From Inquilinus ginsengisoli_A (GTDB lineage Bacteria > Pseudomonadota > Alphaproteobacteria > DSM-16000 > Inquilinaceae), in assembly GCF_031453975.1 (NCBI RefSeq), contig NZ_JAVDPW010000019.1, positions 17,137 through 81,136 of the forward strand: a stretch of DNA of 64,000 nucleotides, in the 5' to 3' direction. Position numbers and translations under genes: made by a program. Positions 33,300 to 41,097 of the stretch are shown here, piece by piece (within the stretch, counting starts at the first letter, position 1; every line of letters starts with the position of its first letter). Below the pieces are notes generated by a model that did not search any database, had not been told where the DNA came from, and was given only the letters and a program-made list of their open reading frames with translations.

Positions 33300-34322
33300 T
33301 CATGCGGTGCCGCCGGCCACGATCTCGAAGCCGACATCGATGATGCGGGGGGCGTCGCCCCGGGCGGGATTGAGGATGTGCTCCACCGCCAGCCGCCCGA
33401 TGCGGTAGCGGTCGGAGCGGATGGTCGACAGCGGCACCGGCAGGGCCTGCCCGATCTCCAGCCCGTTGAAGCCGAACAGGCCGAGATCGGCCTTCGGCAC
33501 GATCCCTTCCGCCATACAGTGGAAGACGCCGCCGACCGCCATGTCGTCGTTCGAGAACACCGCGACATCGACCGCGGGCGACGACTGCCGCAGCCGGGCA
33601 AGCCCGTCGCGGCCGGCGAAGACCGAGCTGCTGCCGTCGCCGACGCTTTCCCCCGCCAGGGACAGGCCGGCCTCGGCCAGCGCCTGGCACAGGCCGTCAT
33701 AGCGCAGCCGGGCGCGCCGGTCGGCCGCCCAGTCATGGCCGACATAGCCGAAGCGGCGGTAGCCGCATTCGATCAGATGCCGCCCGGTAGCGTGGCCGGC
33801 ACGGCGGTGCGACAGGCCGACGGCGATGTCGATCGGCTCGGCGTCGATGTCCATCAGCTCGGCCACCCGGATGCCGCTGTTCTCCAGCATGCGCCGGCTC
33901 TCGTCGGTGTGGTCGAAGCCGGCGATGATCATCGCCGCCGGCTTCCAGGCCAGCAGCGAGCGCAGCAGCGTCTCCTCCCGCGCCATGTCGTAGTCGGTGA
34001 CCGCCACGACGGGCTGGAAGCCCGACTCGTCCAGCGCCTCATGGATGCCGCGCAGGACCTCGGGGAAGACGATGTTCGACAGCGACGGGATGACGACGCC
34101 CATCAGGTTGGACCCGGCCGAAGCCAGGCTGCCCGCCACCCGGTTGGGGACGTAGCCGATGGCCTGCACCGCCGACATCACGCGGGCGCGCGTGTCCGGG
34201 GCGATCGGGCCCTTGTTGCGCAGGATCCGCGAGACCGTGATCTGGCTGACGCCAGCCAGCGCGGCGACGTTGGCGAGCGTCGGCGCCGTCTTCCGCACCC
34301 GTCCACGATCCTCTCCTCCCAT
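33300..34322 (-). CDS. LacI-family regulator of the tetronate genes
   Basis: Repressor of 340 residues with an N-terminal LacI HTH (TLANVAALAGVSQITVSRILRNKG) and a periplasmic-binding-protein-like effector domain; it resembles GntR/IdnR-type members. First gene of the minus-strand unit, 44 bases before otnK and divergent from ltnD. A 16-bp operator in the divergent region at 34463-34478 recurs twice at the ABC transporter promoter near 40.8 kb, so this protein most likely controls all three promoters. Effector presumably a tetronate or phosphorylated intermediate. Confidence 0.9.
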   Translation of the reverse strand: MGGEDRGRVRKTAPTLANVAALAGVSQITVSRILRNKGPIAPDTRARVMSAVQAIGYVPNRVAGSLASAGSNLMGVVIPSLSNIVFPEVLRGIHEALDESGFQPVVAVTDYDMAREETLLRSLLAWKPAAMIIAGFDHTDESRRMLENSGIRVAELMDIDAEPIDIAVGLSHRRAGHATGRHLIECGYRRFGYVGHDWAADRRARLRYDGLCQALAEAGLSLAGESVGDGSSSVFAGRDGLARLRQSSPAVDVAVFSNDDMAVGGVFHCMAEGIVPKADLGLFGFNGLEIGQALPVPLSTIRSDRYRIGRLAVEHILNPARGDAPRIIDVGFEIVAGGTA

Positions 34323-34427
34323 TCGCGCTCCCCGCCCCTGTCCGGTCGTTTGCCGCGCGCCCCGCTATGGGGGTTGCGCTGCCGGCTGCTGCCGCCGAAT
34401 GATCTCGAAGGCGACGTCCGCACGATA

Positions 34428-34456
34428 TTGACAGGCCGAGTCAATGTCTCGATTGT
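34428..34456 (+). promoter_or_regulatory. Candidate promoter for ltnD-otnI
   Basis: A perfect -35 TTGACA (34428-34433) is followed after 17 bases by GATTGT (34451-34456), a weak -10. The predicted start of transcription falls on the LacI operator that begins at 34463, which fits repression. Confidence 0.5.
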
Positions 34457-34462
34457 TTGACT

Positions 34463-34478
34463 ATGACAGCGCTAACAT
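34463..34478. promoter_or_regulatory. LacI-family operator, tetronate regulon copy 1
   Basis: ATGACAGCGCTAACAT, a near-palindrome centred on AGCGCT. It is the exact reverse complement of the site at 40820-40835 and differs in two bases from the perfect palindrome at 40796-40811. It lies between the divergent LacI gene and ltnD. Confidence 0.8.
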
Positions 34479-34515
34479 CGGCGGGCAAGAGCCGGTTTGA
34501 GAGTGGGGTGAAGCG

Positions 34516-35439
34516 ATGGGCACGGACACCAGCCTGAGGATCGGCATCGTCGGTCTCGGCTCGATGGGCCTGGGCATGGCGCAATCGATGGTGGCGGCGG
34601 GGCTGCAGGTCGGCGGCTTCGACACCAGCCACGCGGCGGTCGAGGCCTTCGGCGCAGGCGGCGGCCGGATGGCCACCAGCGCGCGGGACGCGGCCGAGGC
34701 GGCCGACATCGTCGTCGTCGTCGTGGTCAACGCCGCCCAGTCCGAGGTGGTGCTGTTCGGCGAGGGCGGCGCGGCCAGGGCGATGCGGCCGGGCGGGACC
34801 ATCCTGTGCTGCGCCACCATGGCGCCGGACCACGCCCGCCGCCTGGCCGGACAGGCCGAGGCGCTGGGCCTGCACTATCTCGATGCGCCGGTCAGCGGCG
34901 GCACGGCCAAGGCGGCGACCGGCGAACTGACCTTCATGGCGTCCGGCACGCGCGAGGCCTTCGCCGGCGCCCGCGCGGCCCTGGATGCGATGGGATCGAC
35001 CGTCTACGAGCTGGGGGACGAGGCGGGCATCGGCGCCTCGTTCAAGATGGTGAACCAGCTGCTGGCCGGGGTGCATATCGCCGCCGCCTGCGAGGCCATG
35101 ACCTTCGCCGCCCGGCTGGGCCTGGACCTGCGCAAGGTCTATGAGGTGATCACCGCCGCCGCCGGCAATTCCTGGATGTTCGAGAACCGCGTGCCCCATA
35201 TCCTCGACGCCGACTACACCCCGCGCAGCGCCATCGACATCTTCACCAAGGATCTCGGCATCGTCATGGACATGGGCCGGTCGGAGAAGTTCCCGACCCA
35301 GCTCGCCGCCACCGCGCTGCAGATGTATCTGATGACGGCCGCGGCCGGGATGGGCCGCGACGACGATTCGTCGGTGGCGCGGATGCTGGCGGACATCGCC
35401 GGCGTCGACCTGCCGAAACCTGCAAGCACGGAGCGCTGA
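34516..35439 (+). CDS. ltnD: L-threonate dehydrogenase
   Basis: NAD-dependent 3-hydroxyacid dehydrogenase family member, 307 residues. GLGSMG (13-18), VVVNAAQSEVVLFGE, DAPVSGGTAKAATGELTFMASG, catalytic Lys177 in FKMVNQLLAGVHIAA, and AAGNSWMFENRVPHILDADYTP all follow remembered E. coli LtnD (YgbJ) closely. Expected reaction: L-threonate to 2-oxo-tetronate. It is followed one base later by otnI, which uses that product. Directly downstream of an operator-bearing promoter. Confidence 0.9.
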   Translation: MGTDTSLRIGIVGLGSMGLGMAQSMVAAGLQVGGFDTSHAAVEAFGAGGGRMATSARDAAEAADIVVVVVVNAAQSEVVLFGEGGAARAMRPGGTILCCATMAPDHARRLAGQAEALGLHYLDAPVSGGTAKAATGELTFMASGTREAFAGARAALDAMGSTVYELGDEAGIGASFKMVNQLLAGVHIAAACEAMTFAARLGLDLRKVYEVITAAAGNSWMFENRVPHILDADYTPRSAIDIFTKDLGIVMDMGRSEKFPTQLAATALQMYLMTAAAGMGRDDDSSVARMLADIAGVDLPKPASTER

Positions 35440-35440
35440 C

Positions 35441-36217
35441 ATGCCGCGTTTTGCCGCCAATCTCAGCATGATGTTCACCGAACATCCGTTCCTGGACCGC
35501 TTCGCGGCGGCGGCCGATGCCGGTTTCACCGCGGTCGAATACCTCTTCCCCTACGAGCATGAGCCTCAGGCGCTGGCCGACCGCCTGAACCGGCACGGCC
35601 TGACCCAGGCGCTGTTCAACCTGCCGCCCGGAGACTGGGCCGGGGGCGACCGCGGCACCGCTTCGCTGCCGGAGCGGGCCGCCGAGTTTCGCGCCTCGCT
35701 CGAAACCGCGCGGCCCTTCATCGAGGCGACCGGCGTGCCCCGGGTGCACATGATGGCGGGCATGGCCTCGCGGGCGGATGCGCGTGCGGTCGCGGCCTAC
35801 GAGACGGCGCTGGCCCAGGCGGCGGACTTCGCCGCAGGCCTCGGCATCGGCATCGTGATCGAGCCGATCAACGGCCGCGACATGCCGGGCTATTTCCTGA
35901 ATGATTTCGACTGGGCGGCGGGGGTGATCGGCCGGCTGGACCGGCCCAATCTGCGTCTGCAATTCGACATCTACCACCGCCAGATCCTGCATGGCGACGT
36001 GACCAAGGCGCTGGAGGCGCTGATGCCGATCACCGCCCATGTCCAGGTCGCCTCGGTCCCGCTGCGCCAGGAACCGGGGACCGGCGAGCTGAACGACGCC
36101 CGCCTGTTCGCGCTGCTCGACAGCCTGGGCTACCAGGGCTTCGTCGGCTGCGAATATCGGCCGGCCGGCGAGACGGTCGCCGGGCTCGGCTGGTTCAAGG
36201 CGGCCGCCGGCTCCTGA
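35441..36217 (+). CDS. otnI: 2-oxo-tetronate isomerase
   Basis: TIM-barrel isomerase of the hydroxypyruvate isomerase family, 258 residues, the same length as E. coli OtnI (YgbM). The start MPRFAANLSMMFTE and the blocks FNLPPGDWAGG, HMMAG, the acidic metal-site region VIEPING, DIYHRQ and the end GCEYRPAGETVAGLGWF match that family. Expected reaction: 2-oxo-tetronate to 3-oxo-tetronate, the substrate of OtnK on the other strand. Co-transcribed with ltnD. Hydroxypyruvate isomerase itself is less likely given the neighbours. Confidence 0.9.
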   Translation: MPRFAANLSMMFTEHPFLDRFAAAADAGFTAVEYLFPYEHEPQALADRLNRHGLTQALFNLPPGDWAGGDRGTASLPERAAEFRASLETARPFIEATGVPRVHMMAGMASRADARAVAAYETALAQAADFAAGLGIGIVIEPINGRDMPGYFLNDFDWAAGVIGRLDRPNLRLQFDIYHRQILHGDVTKALEALMPITAHVQVASVPLRQEPGTGELNDARLFALLDSLGYQGFVGCEYRPAGETVAGLGWFKAAAGS

Positions 36218-36230
36218 GGAACCGGCGGCC
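36202..36230. terminator. Hairpin between convergent otnI and SDR genes
   Basis: GGCCGCCGG and CCGGCGGCC form a 9-bp perfect stem around an 11-base loop that contains the otnI stop codon. It lies a few bases before the stop of the convergent epimerase-like gene, suggesting a terminator serving both. Confidence 0.6.
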
Positions 36231-36235
36231 TCCGG

Positions 36236-37129
36236 TCACTTGGACACGTATTTCCGCCAGGAATGGGCCTGGCGGAAGCCGAGCACTTCCCGCGTTTTCT
36301 TGTTCGACAGCAGCGTCTCGAACTCGCCGAGTTCGCCCTTGACCGGCACGTCGGGATAGAAGCGCTTCAGCAGCTCCTTCGTCGGCAGGTCCGACGAGGT
36401 CTCGTCGTTCACCGCGTTGAACACCTGGTAGCCGAGACCGTCGGTCTTGACCGCGAGGTCGGTGATCTGGCCGAGGTCGCGGGCGTCGATATAGCTCCAG
36501 GCGATGCGCTTGCGGAAGCCGGGGTCGGCGAACCATTTCGGGAACAGCGCGTATTCATGCGGCTCGATCACGTTGCCGATGCGCAGCGCGTAGATGTCGG
36601 TGCCGTTGCGCTGGGCGAAGGCGCGCGCCGTCTCCTCGTTGCAGATCTTCGACAGGGCGTAGCTGTCCATCGGCCCGACCGGGTACTCCTCGTCGAGCGG
36701 GAAATACTGCGGCGCGCGCGGCTCATTGGCGAAGACCAGGCCGTAGGTGGTCTCGCTGGAGGCCACGACGATCTTGGGGATGCCCAGCTTCACCGCGGCT
36801 TCGATGACGTTGTAGGTGCCCATGGTGTTGACGCGGAACACCTCGTTGTCGGGCACGATCATGATCCGCGGGATCGCCGCGAAATGCACCACGGCGTCGA
36901 CCGGCTGCGCCCGCAGCGACGGGTCGAATTCGTGCAGGCCCATGTAGCTGGACAGGGCGTTGAACACCTGCCCGCTGTCGGTGATGTCGGTGATCAGCGT
37001 CCGGACCTGCGGATTGTCCAGCGGCTTGGTGTCGAGGTTCAGGACCTGGTGGCCCTGGTCGACCAGGTATTTGACGACGTGACGGCCGGCCTTGCCGCTG
37101 CCGCCAGTGAACATGATGCGCTTGCTCAT
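36236..37129 (-). CDS. NAD-dependent epimerase/dehydratase family protein (extended SDR)
   Basis: Extended SDR of 297 residues. N-terminal MFTGGSGKAGRHVVKYL, DAVVHFAAIPRI, catalytic Ser in VASSETTYG and the YALSK Tyr-Lys pair are intact. It is the last gene of the minus-strand ABC operon and so lies under the operator pair near 40.8 kb. The reaction could be oxidation of an aldose or uronate to the lactone/acid, as in uronate dehydrogenases, or an epimerisation; I could not match it to the known D-erythronate dehydrogenase DenD. Its position suggests it makes the tetronate from the imported sugar. Confidence 0.85.
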   Translation of the reverse strand: MSKRIMFTGGSGKAGRHVVKYLVDQGHQVLNLDTKPLDNPQVRTLITDITDSGQVFNALSSYMGLHEFDPSLRAQPVDAVVHFAAIPRIMIVPDNEVFRVNTMGTYNVIEAAVKLGIPKIVVASSETTYGLVFANEPRAPQYFPLDEEYPVGPMDSYALSKICNEETARAFAQRNGTDIYALRIGNVIEPHEYALFPKWFADPGFRKRIAWSYIDARDLGQITDLAVKTDGLGYQVFNAVNDETSSDLPTKELLKRFYPDVPVKGELGEFETLLSNKKTREVLGFRQAHSWRKYVSK

Positions 37130-37169
37130 GGGACGGGATGACTCCGTGTGATGAAGGGACAGGAAGGGG

Positions 37170-38669
37170 TTATCCGGTGGCCAGGTTCATGACGGCTTCG
37201 CGGGTGGCGTCCCGGCGCGGCAATTCCCCGGAGATACGGCCTTCGCGGACCACGATGACCCGGTCGCTGATGGCCAGGATCTCGGCCAGGTCGGACGACA
37301 CCGCGATGACCCCGAGCCCTTGCGCCGCGAGGCCCTGGAGCTGGCGGTGCACCTCCGCCTTGGCGGCGATGTCGATGCCGCGGGTCGGCTCGTCGACGAT
37401 CAGGACACGGGGCCGGCGCGCCACCCATTTCGCGATCACCACCTTCTGCTGGTTGCCGCCGCTGAGATGGACGATCTTCTGCTCGATCGACGGGGTTTTC
37501 ACCCCGAAGGTGCGCACCGAGTCCGCACAGGCCGCCGCCTCGCGCCGCCGGTTGACGAAGTCGAGGCTGCAATAGTCGGCCAGGTGGGTCAGGCTGAAAT
37601 TCTCGCGGACAGTCATGTCCAGCACCAGCCCCTGCCCTTTTCGGTCCTCGGTGACGAAGCCGATGCCGGCGGCGATGGCGTCGCTGGGGCCGCGGATCGA
37701 CACCGGCCTACCGTCGACTCGGATGGCGCCGTGGTGCCCGCGTTCGCCGAAGATCATCTCCATGATCTCGGTGCGGCCGGCGCCGATCAGGCCGAAGAAG
37801 CCCAGCACCTCGCCCTTGTGCAGGTCGAAGCTGATGTCGGCGACCCTGGCCGCATGCGGGCTCGGCCGCTTCAGCCCCAGGCCCGACACCGACAGGATGA
37901 CCTCGGTCCCAGCATGGGACACGTGCTCGCCATAGAGCTGGCTCAGCTCGCGGTCGACCATGGTGCGGACCAGGAATTCGCGCGTCACCTCGCCGATCGG
38001 CCGGGTGGCGATCGACCGGCCGTCGCGCAGCACCGTGACCCGGTCGGCGATCTCGAAGATCTCCTCCAGCCGGTGCGAGATGTAGACGATGCCGAGATTC
38101 TCCGCCCGCAGCTGCTTGATCACGGCGATCAGGGTCTCGGCCTCGCGCTGGCTCAGCGAGGCCGTCGGCTCGTCCATCACCAGGATCTTCGAGTTCTGCG
38201 AGATCGCCTTGGCGATCTCGATCATCTGCTTCTGGCCGATGCTGAGCTTGCCGACGACCACGCGCGGGTCGATGTCGAGCTGCAGCCGCGCCAGCACATG
38301 CCGCGACTCCTCGACCATCCGCCGGGTGTCGATCAGGCCCAGGCGGGTGCGCGGCTCTCGCGCCAGGAAGATGTTCTCGGCGACCGTCAGGTTCTCCACC
38401 ATGGACAGTTCCTGGTAGATGATGCTGACGCCCAGCTCGCGCGCATGCTCCGGGTCGCGGATGGTGACGGGCGCACCCTCGATCGCGATCGTGCCGGCAT
38501 TGGCGCGGTAGGCGCCGGTCATGACCTTCATCAGGGTCGACTTGCCGGCCCCGTTCTCCCCCGCCAGCGCATGCACTTCGCCCAACGCCAGCGCGAGGTC
38601 GACGCCGTCCAGCGCCTTCACGCCGGGGAAGGATTTGGTGATCCCGCGCATCTCGAGGAACGGCGGCAT
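37170..38669 (-). CDS. Sugar ABC transporter ATPase, RbsA type (two NBDs)
   Basis: Fused ATPase of 499 residues. The first domain has Walker A GENGAGKST, signature LSIGQKQMIEIA and Walker B ILVMDEPTASLS; the second has the family-typical weak P-loop GLIGAGRTE, signature LSGGNQQKVVIAKW and LIVDEPTRGID. Middle gene of the ribose-type operon (permease, binding protein, ATPase, SDR). Start at 38669 gives the usual MPPFLEMRGITKSFPGVKAL. Confidence 0.92.
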   Translation of the reverse strand: MPPFLEMRGITKSFPGVKALDGVDLALALGEVHALAGENGAGKSTLMKVMTGAYRANAGTIAIEGAPVTIRDPEHARELGVSIIYQELSMVENLTVAENIFLAREPRTRLGLIDTRRMVEESRHVLARLQLDIDPRVVVGKLSIGQKQMIEIAKAISQNSKILVMDEPTASLSQREAETLIAVIKQLRAENLGIVYISHRLEEIFEIADRVTVLRDGRSIATRPIGEVTREFLVRTMVDRELSQLYGEHVSHAGTEVILSVSGLGLKRPSPHAARVADISFDLHKGEVLGFFGLIGAGRTEIMEMIFGERGHHGAIRVDGRPVSIRGPSDAIAAGIGFVTEDRKGQGLVLDMTVRENFSLTHLADYCSLDFVNRRREAAACADSVRTFGVKTPSIEQKIVHLSGGNQQKVVIAKWVARRPRVLIVDEPTRGIDIAAKAEVHRQLQGLAAQGLGVIAVSSDLAEILAISDRVIVVREGRISGELPRRDATREAVMNLATG

Positions 38670-38725
38670 GGGGCCTCGCCACTGTCGGGGAAAAGCGGGC
38701 GGCGGATAAGCCGCCGCCCATGAGC

Positions 38726-39664
38726 TTACTTGGTGTAGCTGCCGAGGTTGGCGGCGCTGACGACGGTGACGCCGGTGTCGATGTCGGCCGGCGCGGGGCC
38801 GCCGCCCTTGATCTGGCTGACCAGGTTCTCGACCGCCAGCTTGCCCATGGTCACCGGCCGCTGGACCATGATGCCCTCGATGAACCCGTCCTTCACGCCC
38901 TTGACCGTGTCCGGCAGGTCGTCGAAGGCGAAGACCTTGACCGCGCCCTTGCGGTCGGCGAATTCCCGGCTGTCCATCACCTTGGCGACGGCCGGGCCGC
39001 CGACCTGGCTGACCCCGATGATACCCTTCAGATCCGGGTGGCCGCGGAACAGCGCCTCGGTGACCGAGACCGCCCGTGCCAGGTCGTCATCGGTGCCTTC
39101 CTTGGCCACGACCTTGATGTCGGGATGGGCGGCCAGCGCCCGCTCGACCCCGGCGATGCGCTCGTTCAGGTTCGAGGCGCCGAGCTGGCCGGTGACGATG
39201 GCGACCTCGCCCTTGCCGCCCAGCGCCGTGGCCATCGACTGACCCATGGTGAAGCCGGCCGCCTCGTTGACCGTGCCGATATACATGCTGCGGCCGCTCT
39301 TCGCGCTGTCGCTGTCGAAGGTCACCACCTTGATGCCGGCGGCCATCGCCTCCTTGATCACGCCTTCGACCGATTTCGGCTCGTTGACCGAGATCGCGAT
39401 GCCGTCGACGTGCTTGGCGATCAGGTCCTCCATGATGCGGACCTGGGTCGACCCCTGGGTGTTCTGCGGCACCACCCACTGGTAGTCCACCCCGAGCGCC
39501 TTGGCGGCTTCGGCCGCGCCGGTGTTGCAGTCGTCGAAGAACGGCACCGCGACCTTCGGGATGACCGCGATGGTGAGCTTGTGATCCTGGGCCGACGCGC
39601 TGCCGGCAGAAAGCAGCGGTGCGGCGAGCAGCGCCGCGGTGAGCATGCGGATGATGGGTTTCAT
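38726..39664 (-). CDS. Sugar ABC transporter substrate-binding protein, RbsB type
   Basis: Periplasmic binding protein (Peripla_BP_4 family), 312 residues. Sec signal MKPIIRMLTAALLAAPLLSAGSA with cleavage near ASA-QD; GGGAGG precedes ATG 39664. Ligand-pocket-like segments PKVAVPFFDDC, FDSDSAKSGR and AFDDLPDTVKGV. It should bind the compound fed to the SDR, LtnD, OtnI and OtnK enzymes, i.e. a C4 sugar, sugar acid or a glycoside; sequence alone does not decide. Confidence 0.9.
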   Translation of the reverse strand: MKPIIRMLTAALLAAPLLSAGSASAQDHKLTIAVIPKVAVPFFDDCNTGAAEAAKALGVDYQWVVPQNTQGSTQVRIMEDLIAKHVDGIAISVNEPKSVEGVIKEAMAAGIKVVTFDSDSAKSGRSMYIGTVNEAAGFTMGQSMATALGGKGEVAIVTGQLGASNLNERIAGVERALAAHPDIKVVAKEGTDDDLARAVSVTEALFRGHPDLKGIIGVSQVGGPAVAKVMDSREFADRKGAVKVFAFDDLPDTVKGVKDGFIEGIMVQRPVTMGKLAVENLVSQIKGGGPAPADIDTGVTVVSAANLGSYTK

Positions 39665-39719
39665 GGATATCCTCCCGTGGGTGAATGGGTGACGGAGCGT
39701 TCCGCTCTTCTTGTTGGCC

Positions 39720-40718
39720 TCAGCCGCGCTTGCCGCGGGCGCGAAGCACATCGATGCTGACGGCGATCAGGATCACCGCGCCGGTGATCGCCTGCTGGGC
39801 GTAGGTGTCTATGTTCATCAGCACCACGCCATTGGCGATGAAGCCGGTCAGCGCGGCGCCGATCACGGCGCCCAGCACGCTGCCGATGCCGCCGGACAGC
39901 GACGCGCCGCCGATCGCCGCCGCGGCGATCACGTCCAACTCGGCGCCGAAGCCCGAGGCCGGTTCCGCCGAGAGGTAGCGCGAGAAGCTGACCACCCCGG
40001 CGAAGGCCGCGATGGTGCCGGACAGGGTGTAGACGATCATCTTCACCCGGGCGGTCTTGACCCCGCTCAGCCGCGCCGCGTGCTCGTTGCCGCCGGTGGC
40101 GTAGACATGGCGCCCGAAGCGCGTCCTGCGCATCAGCACGGTGAAGATCACGGTCATGACGATCATGATCACCACCGGGACGGGAACCGGCCCGACATAG
40201 CCCTGGCCCAGCAGGGTGAAGGCGTCCGGCACATCCGGGGTGACCGGAACGCCGCGGGTGACCACGTACATCAGCCCGCGGCCGATGCTGAGCGTGCCGA
40301 GCGTGGCGATGAAGGGCGGCAGGCCGATGGCGGTGACCAGCAGGCCGTTGACCGCGCCGAAGCCGACCCCGACCAGCAGCCCGGCCCCGATCGCCACCGC
40401 CATCGGCAGCCCGGCGGAGAAGCACAGGGCGGTGACCAGGGACGACAGCCCCATCACCGAGCCGACCGACAGGTCGATGCCGCCGGTGATGATCACCATC
40501 ACCATGCCGATGCTCATGATCGCGGTCAGCGAGAAGGCGCGCGACACGCCCATCAGGTTGTTGGTGGTCAGGAAATACGGCGTGGCGAAGCTGATCAGCG
40601 CGCCGACGATGATCAGCGCCAGCAGGACGTTGAGCTCCCGGGCGTTGCGCAGGCCGGCCAGCACCGACAGCGGGCCCGGACGTCCGTTCCGGCCGTGTTC
40701 GACTTGGCTGCTGCTCAC
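39720..40718 (-). CDS. Sugar ABC transporter permease, RbsC type
   Basis: Inner-membrane permease of 332 residues with eight or more hydrophobic segments. Hallmarks: IITGGIDLSVGSVMGLSSLV near residue 80, FIATLGTLSIGRGL, the loop TRFGRHVYATGGNEHAARLSGV and ASLSGGIGSVLGAVIGA. First gene of the minus-strand transporter operon, preceded by a promoter and two copies of the tetronate operator. Confidence 0.92.
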   Translation of the reverse strand: MSSSQVEHGRNGRPGPLSVLAGLRNARELNVLLALIIVGALISFATPYFLTTNNLMGVSRAFSLTAIMSIGMVMVIITGGIDLSVGSVMGLSSLVTALCFSAGLPMAVAIGAGLLVGVGFGAVNGLLVTAIGLPPFIATLGTLSIGRGLMYVVTRGVPVTPDVPDAFTLLGQGYVGPVPVPVVIMIVMTVIFTVLMRRTRFGRHVYATGGNEHAARLSGVKTARVKMIVYTLSGTIAAFAGVVSFSRYLSAEPASGFGAELDVIAAAAIGGASLSGGIGSVLGAVIGAALTGFIANGVVLMNIDTYAQQAITGAVILIAVSIDVLRARGKRG

Positions 40719-40795
40719 ACCCGTTGCCTCCCTGCCACCGCATCGGCGATGCGATCATCGTTGATGGCGTCCTGCCCCGTTGTCGGGACTGGACG

Positions 40796-40811
40796 ATGAC
40801 AGCGCTGTCAT
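40796..40811. promoter_or_regulatory. LacI-family operator, tetronate regulon copy 2
   Basis: ATGACAGCGCTGTCAT is a perfect 16-bp palindrome. Its centre is 24 bases from that of the next copy. It lies downstream of the predicted transcription start of the minus-strand transporter operon, where a bound repressor would block elongation. Confidence 0.8.
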
Positions 40812-40819
40812 CAAAGGCG

Positions 40820-40835
40820 ATGTTAGCGCTGTCAT
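40820..40835. promoter_or_regulatory. LacI-family operator, tetronate regulon copy 3
   Basis: ATGTTAGCGCTGTCAT, identical on the opposite strand to the site between the LacI gene and ltnD at 34463-34478. It overlaps the predicted +1 of the transporter promoter. Confidence 0.8.
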
Positions 40836-40839
40836 CCCT

Positions 40840-40870
40840 GATATACCGCATATGGCATTTGCCGAGTCAA
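40840..40870 (-). promoter_or_regulatory. Candidate promoter of the ribose-type ABC operon
   Basis: Read on the minus strand: -35 TTGACT (40870-40865), a 19-base spacer, -10 TATATC (40845-40840). The spacer is long, which suits a regulated promoter; both operators lie just downstream. Confidence 0.55.
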
Positions 40871-40997
40871 CAGCTAGTTCCGGCAGGGACTGAGGCGGCT
40901 TGGCGCATCGCGGCGGAGCGCTTCGATGGAATCCGGGGTGCCGCTCGCTGTGCCGGCGGTGACGCTTGCGCTCGCCCAAAAGCCGGATTATCGTGAC

Positions 40998-41015
40998 TGA
41001 GAAAACGGTTTCTCA
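40998..41015. promoter_or_regulatory. LacI-family operator, arabinoside cluster, distal copy
   Basis: TGAGAAAACGGTTTCTCA: arms TGAGAAA/TTTCTCA around ACGG. Same arms as the site 58 bases further on, distinct from the tetronate operators, and directly upstream of the second LacI gene. Confidence 0.75.
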
Positions 41016-41054
41016 CCTACGCACGATACCTTCCGCCAAATCTGCAATAATGGC

Positions 41055-41074
41055 TTGAGAAAACAATTTCTCAA
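41055..41074. promoter_or_regulatory. LacI-family operator, arabinoside cluster, proximal copy
   Basis: TTGAGAAAACAATTTCTCAA: perfect 8-bp arms around ACAA, 24 bases before the LacI start. An AATAAT (41047-41052) directly in front may be the -10 element, so repressor binding here would give autoregulation. Confidence 0.78.
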
Positions 41075-41097
41075 CTGATCGAAACGAACCACCCGGC

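Noticed and set aside
36236..37129. Naming the extended SDR denD (D-erythronate dehydrogenase)
   Set aside because: It is in the same broad family and context, but its N-terminus and length did not match what I remember of DenD.
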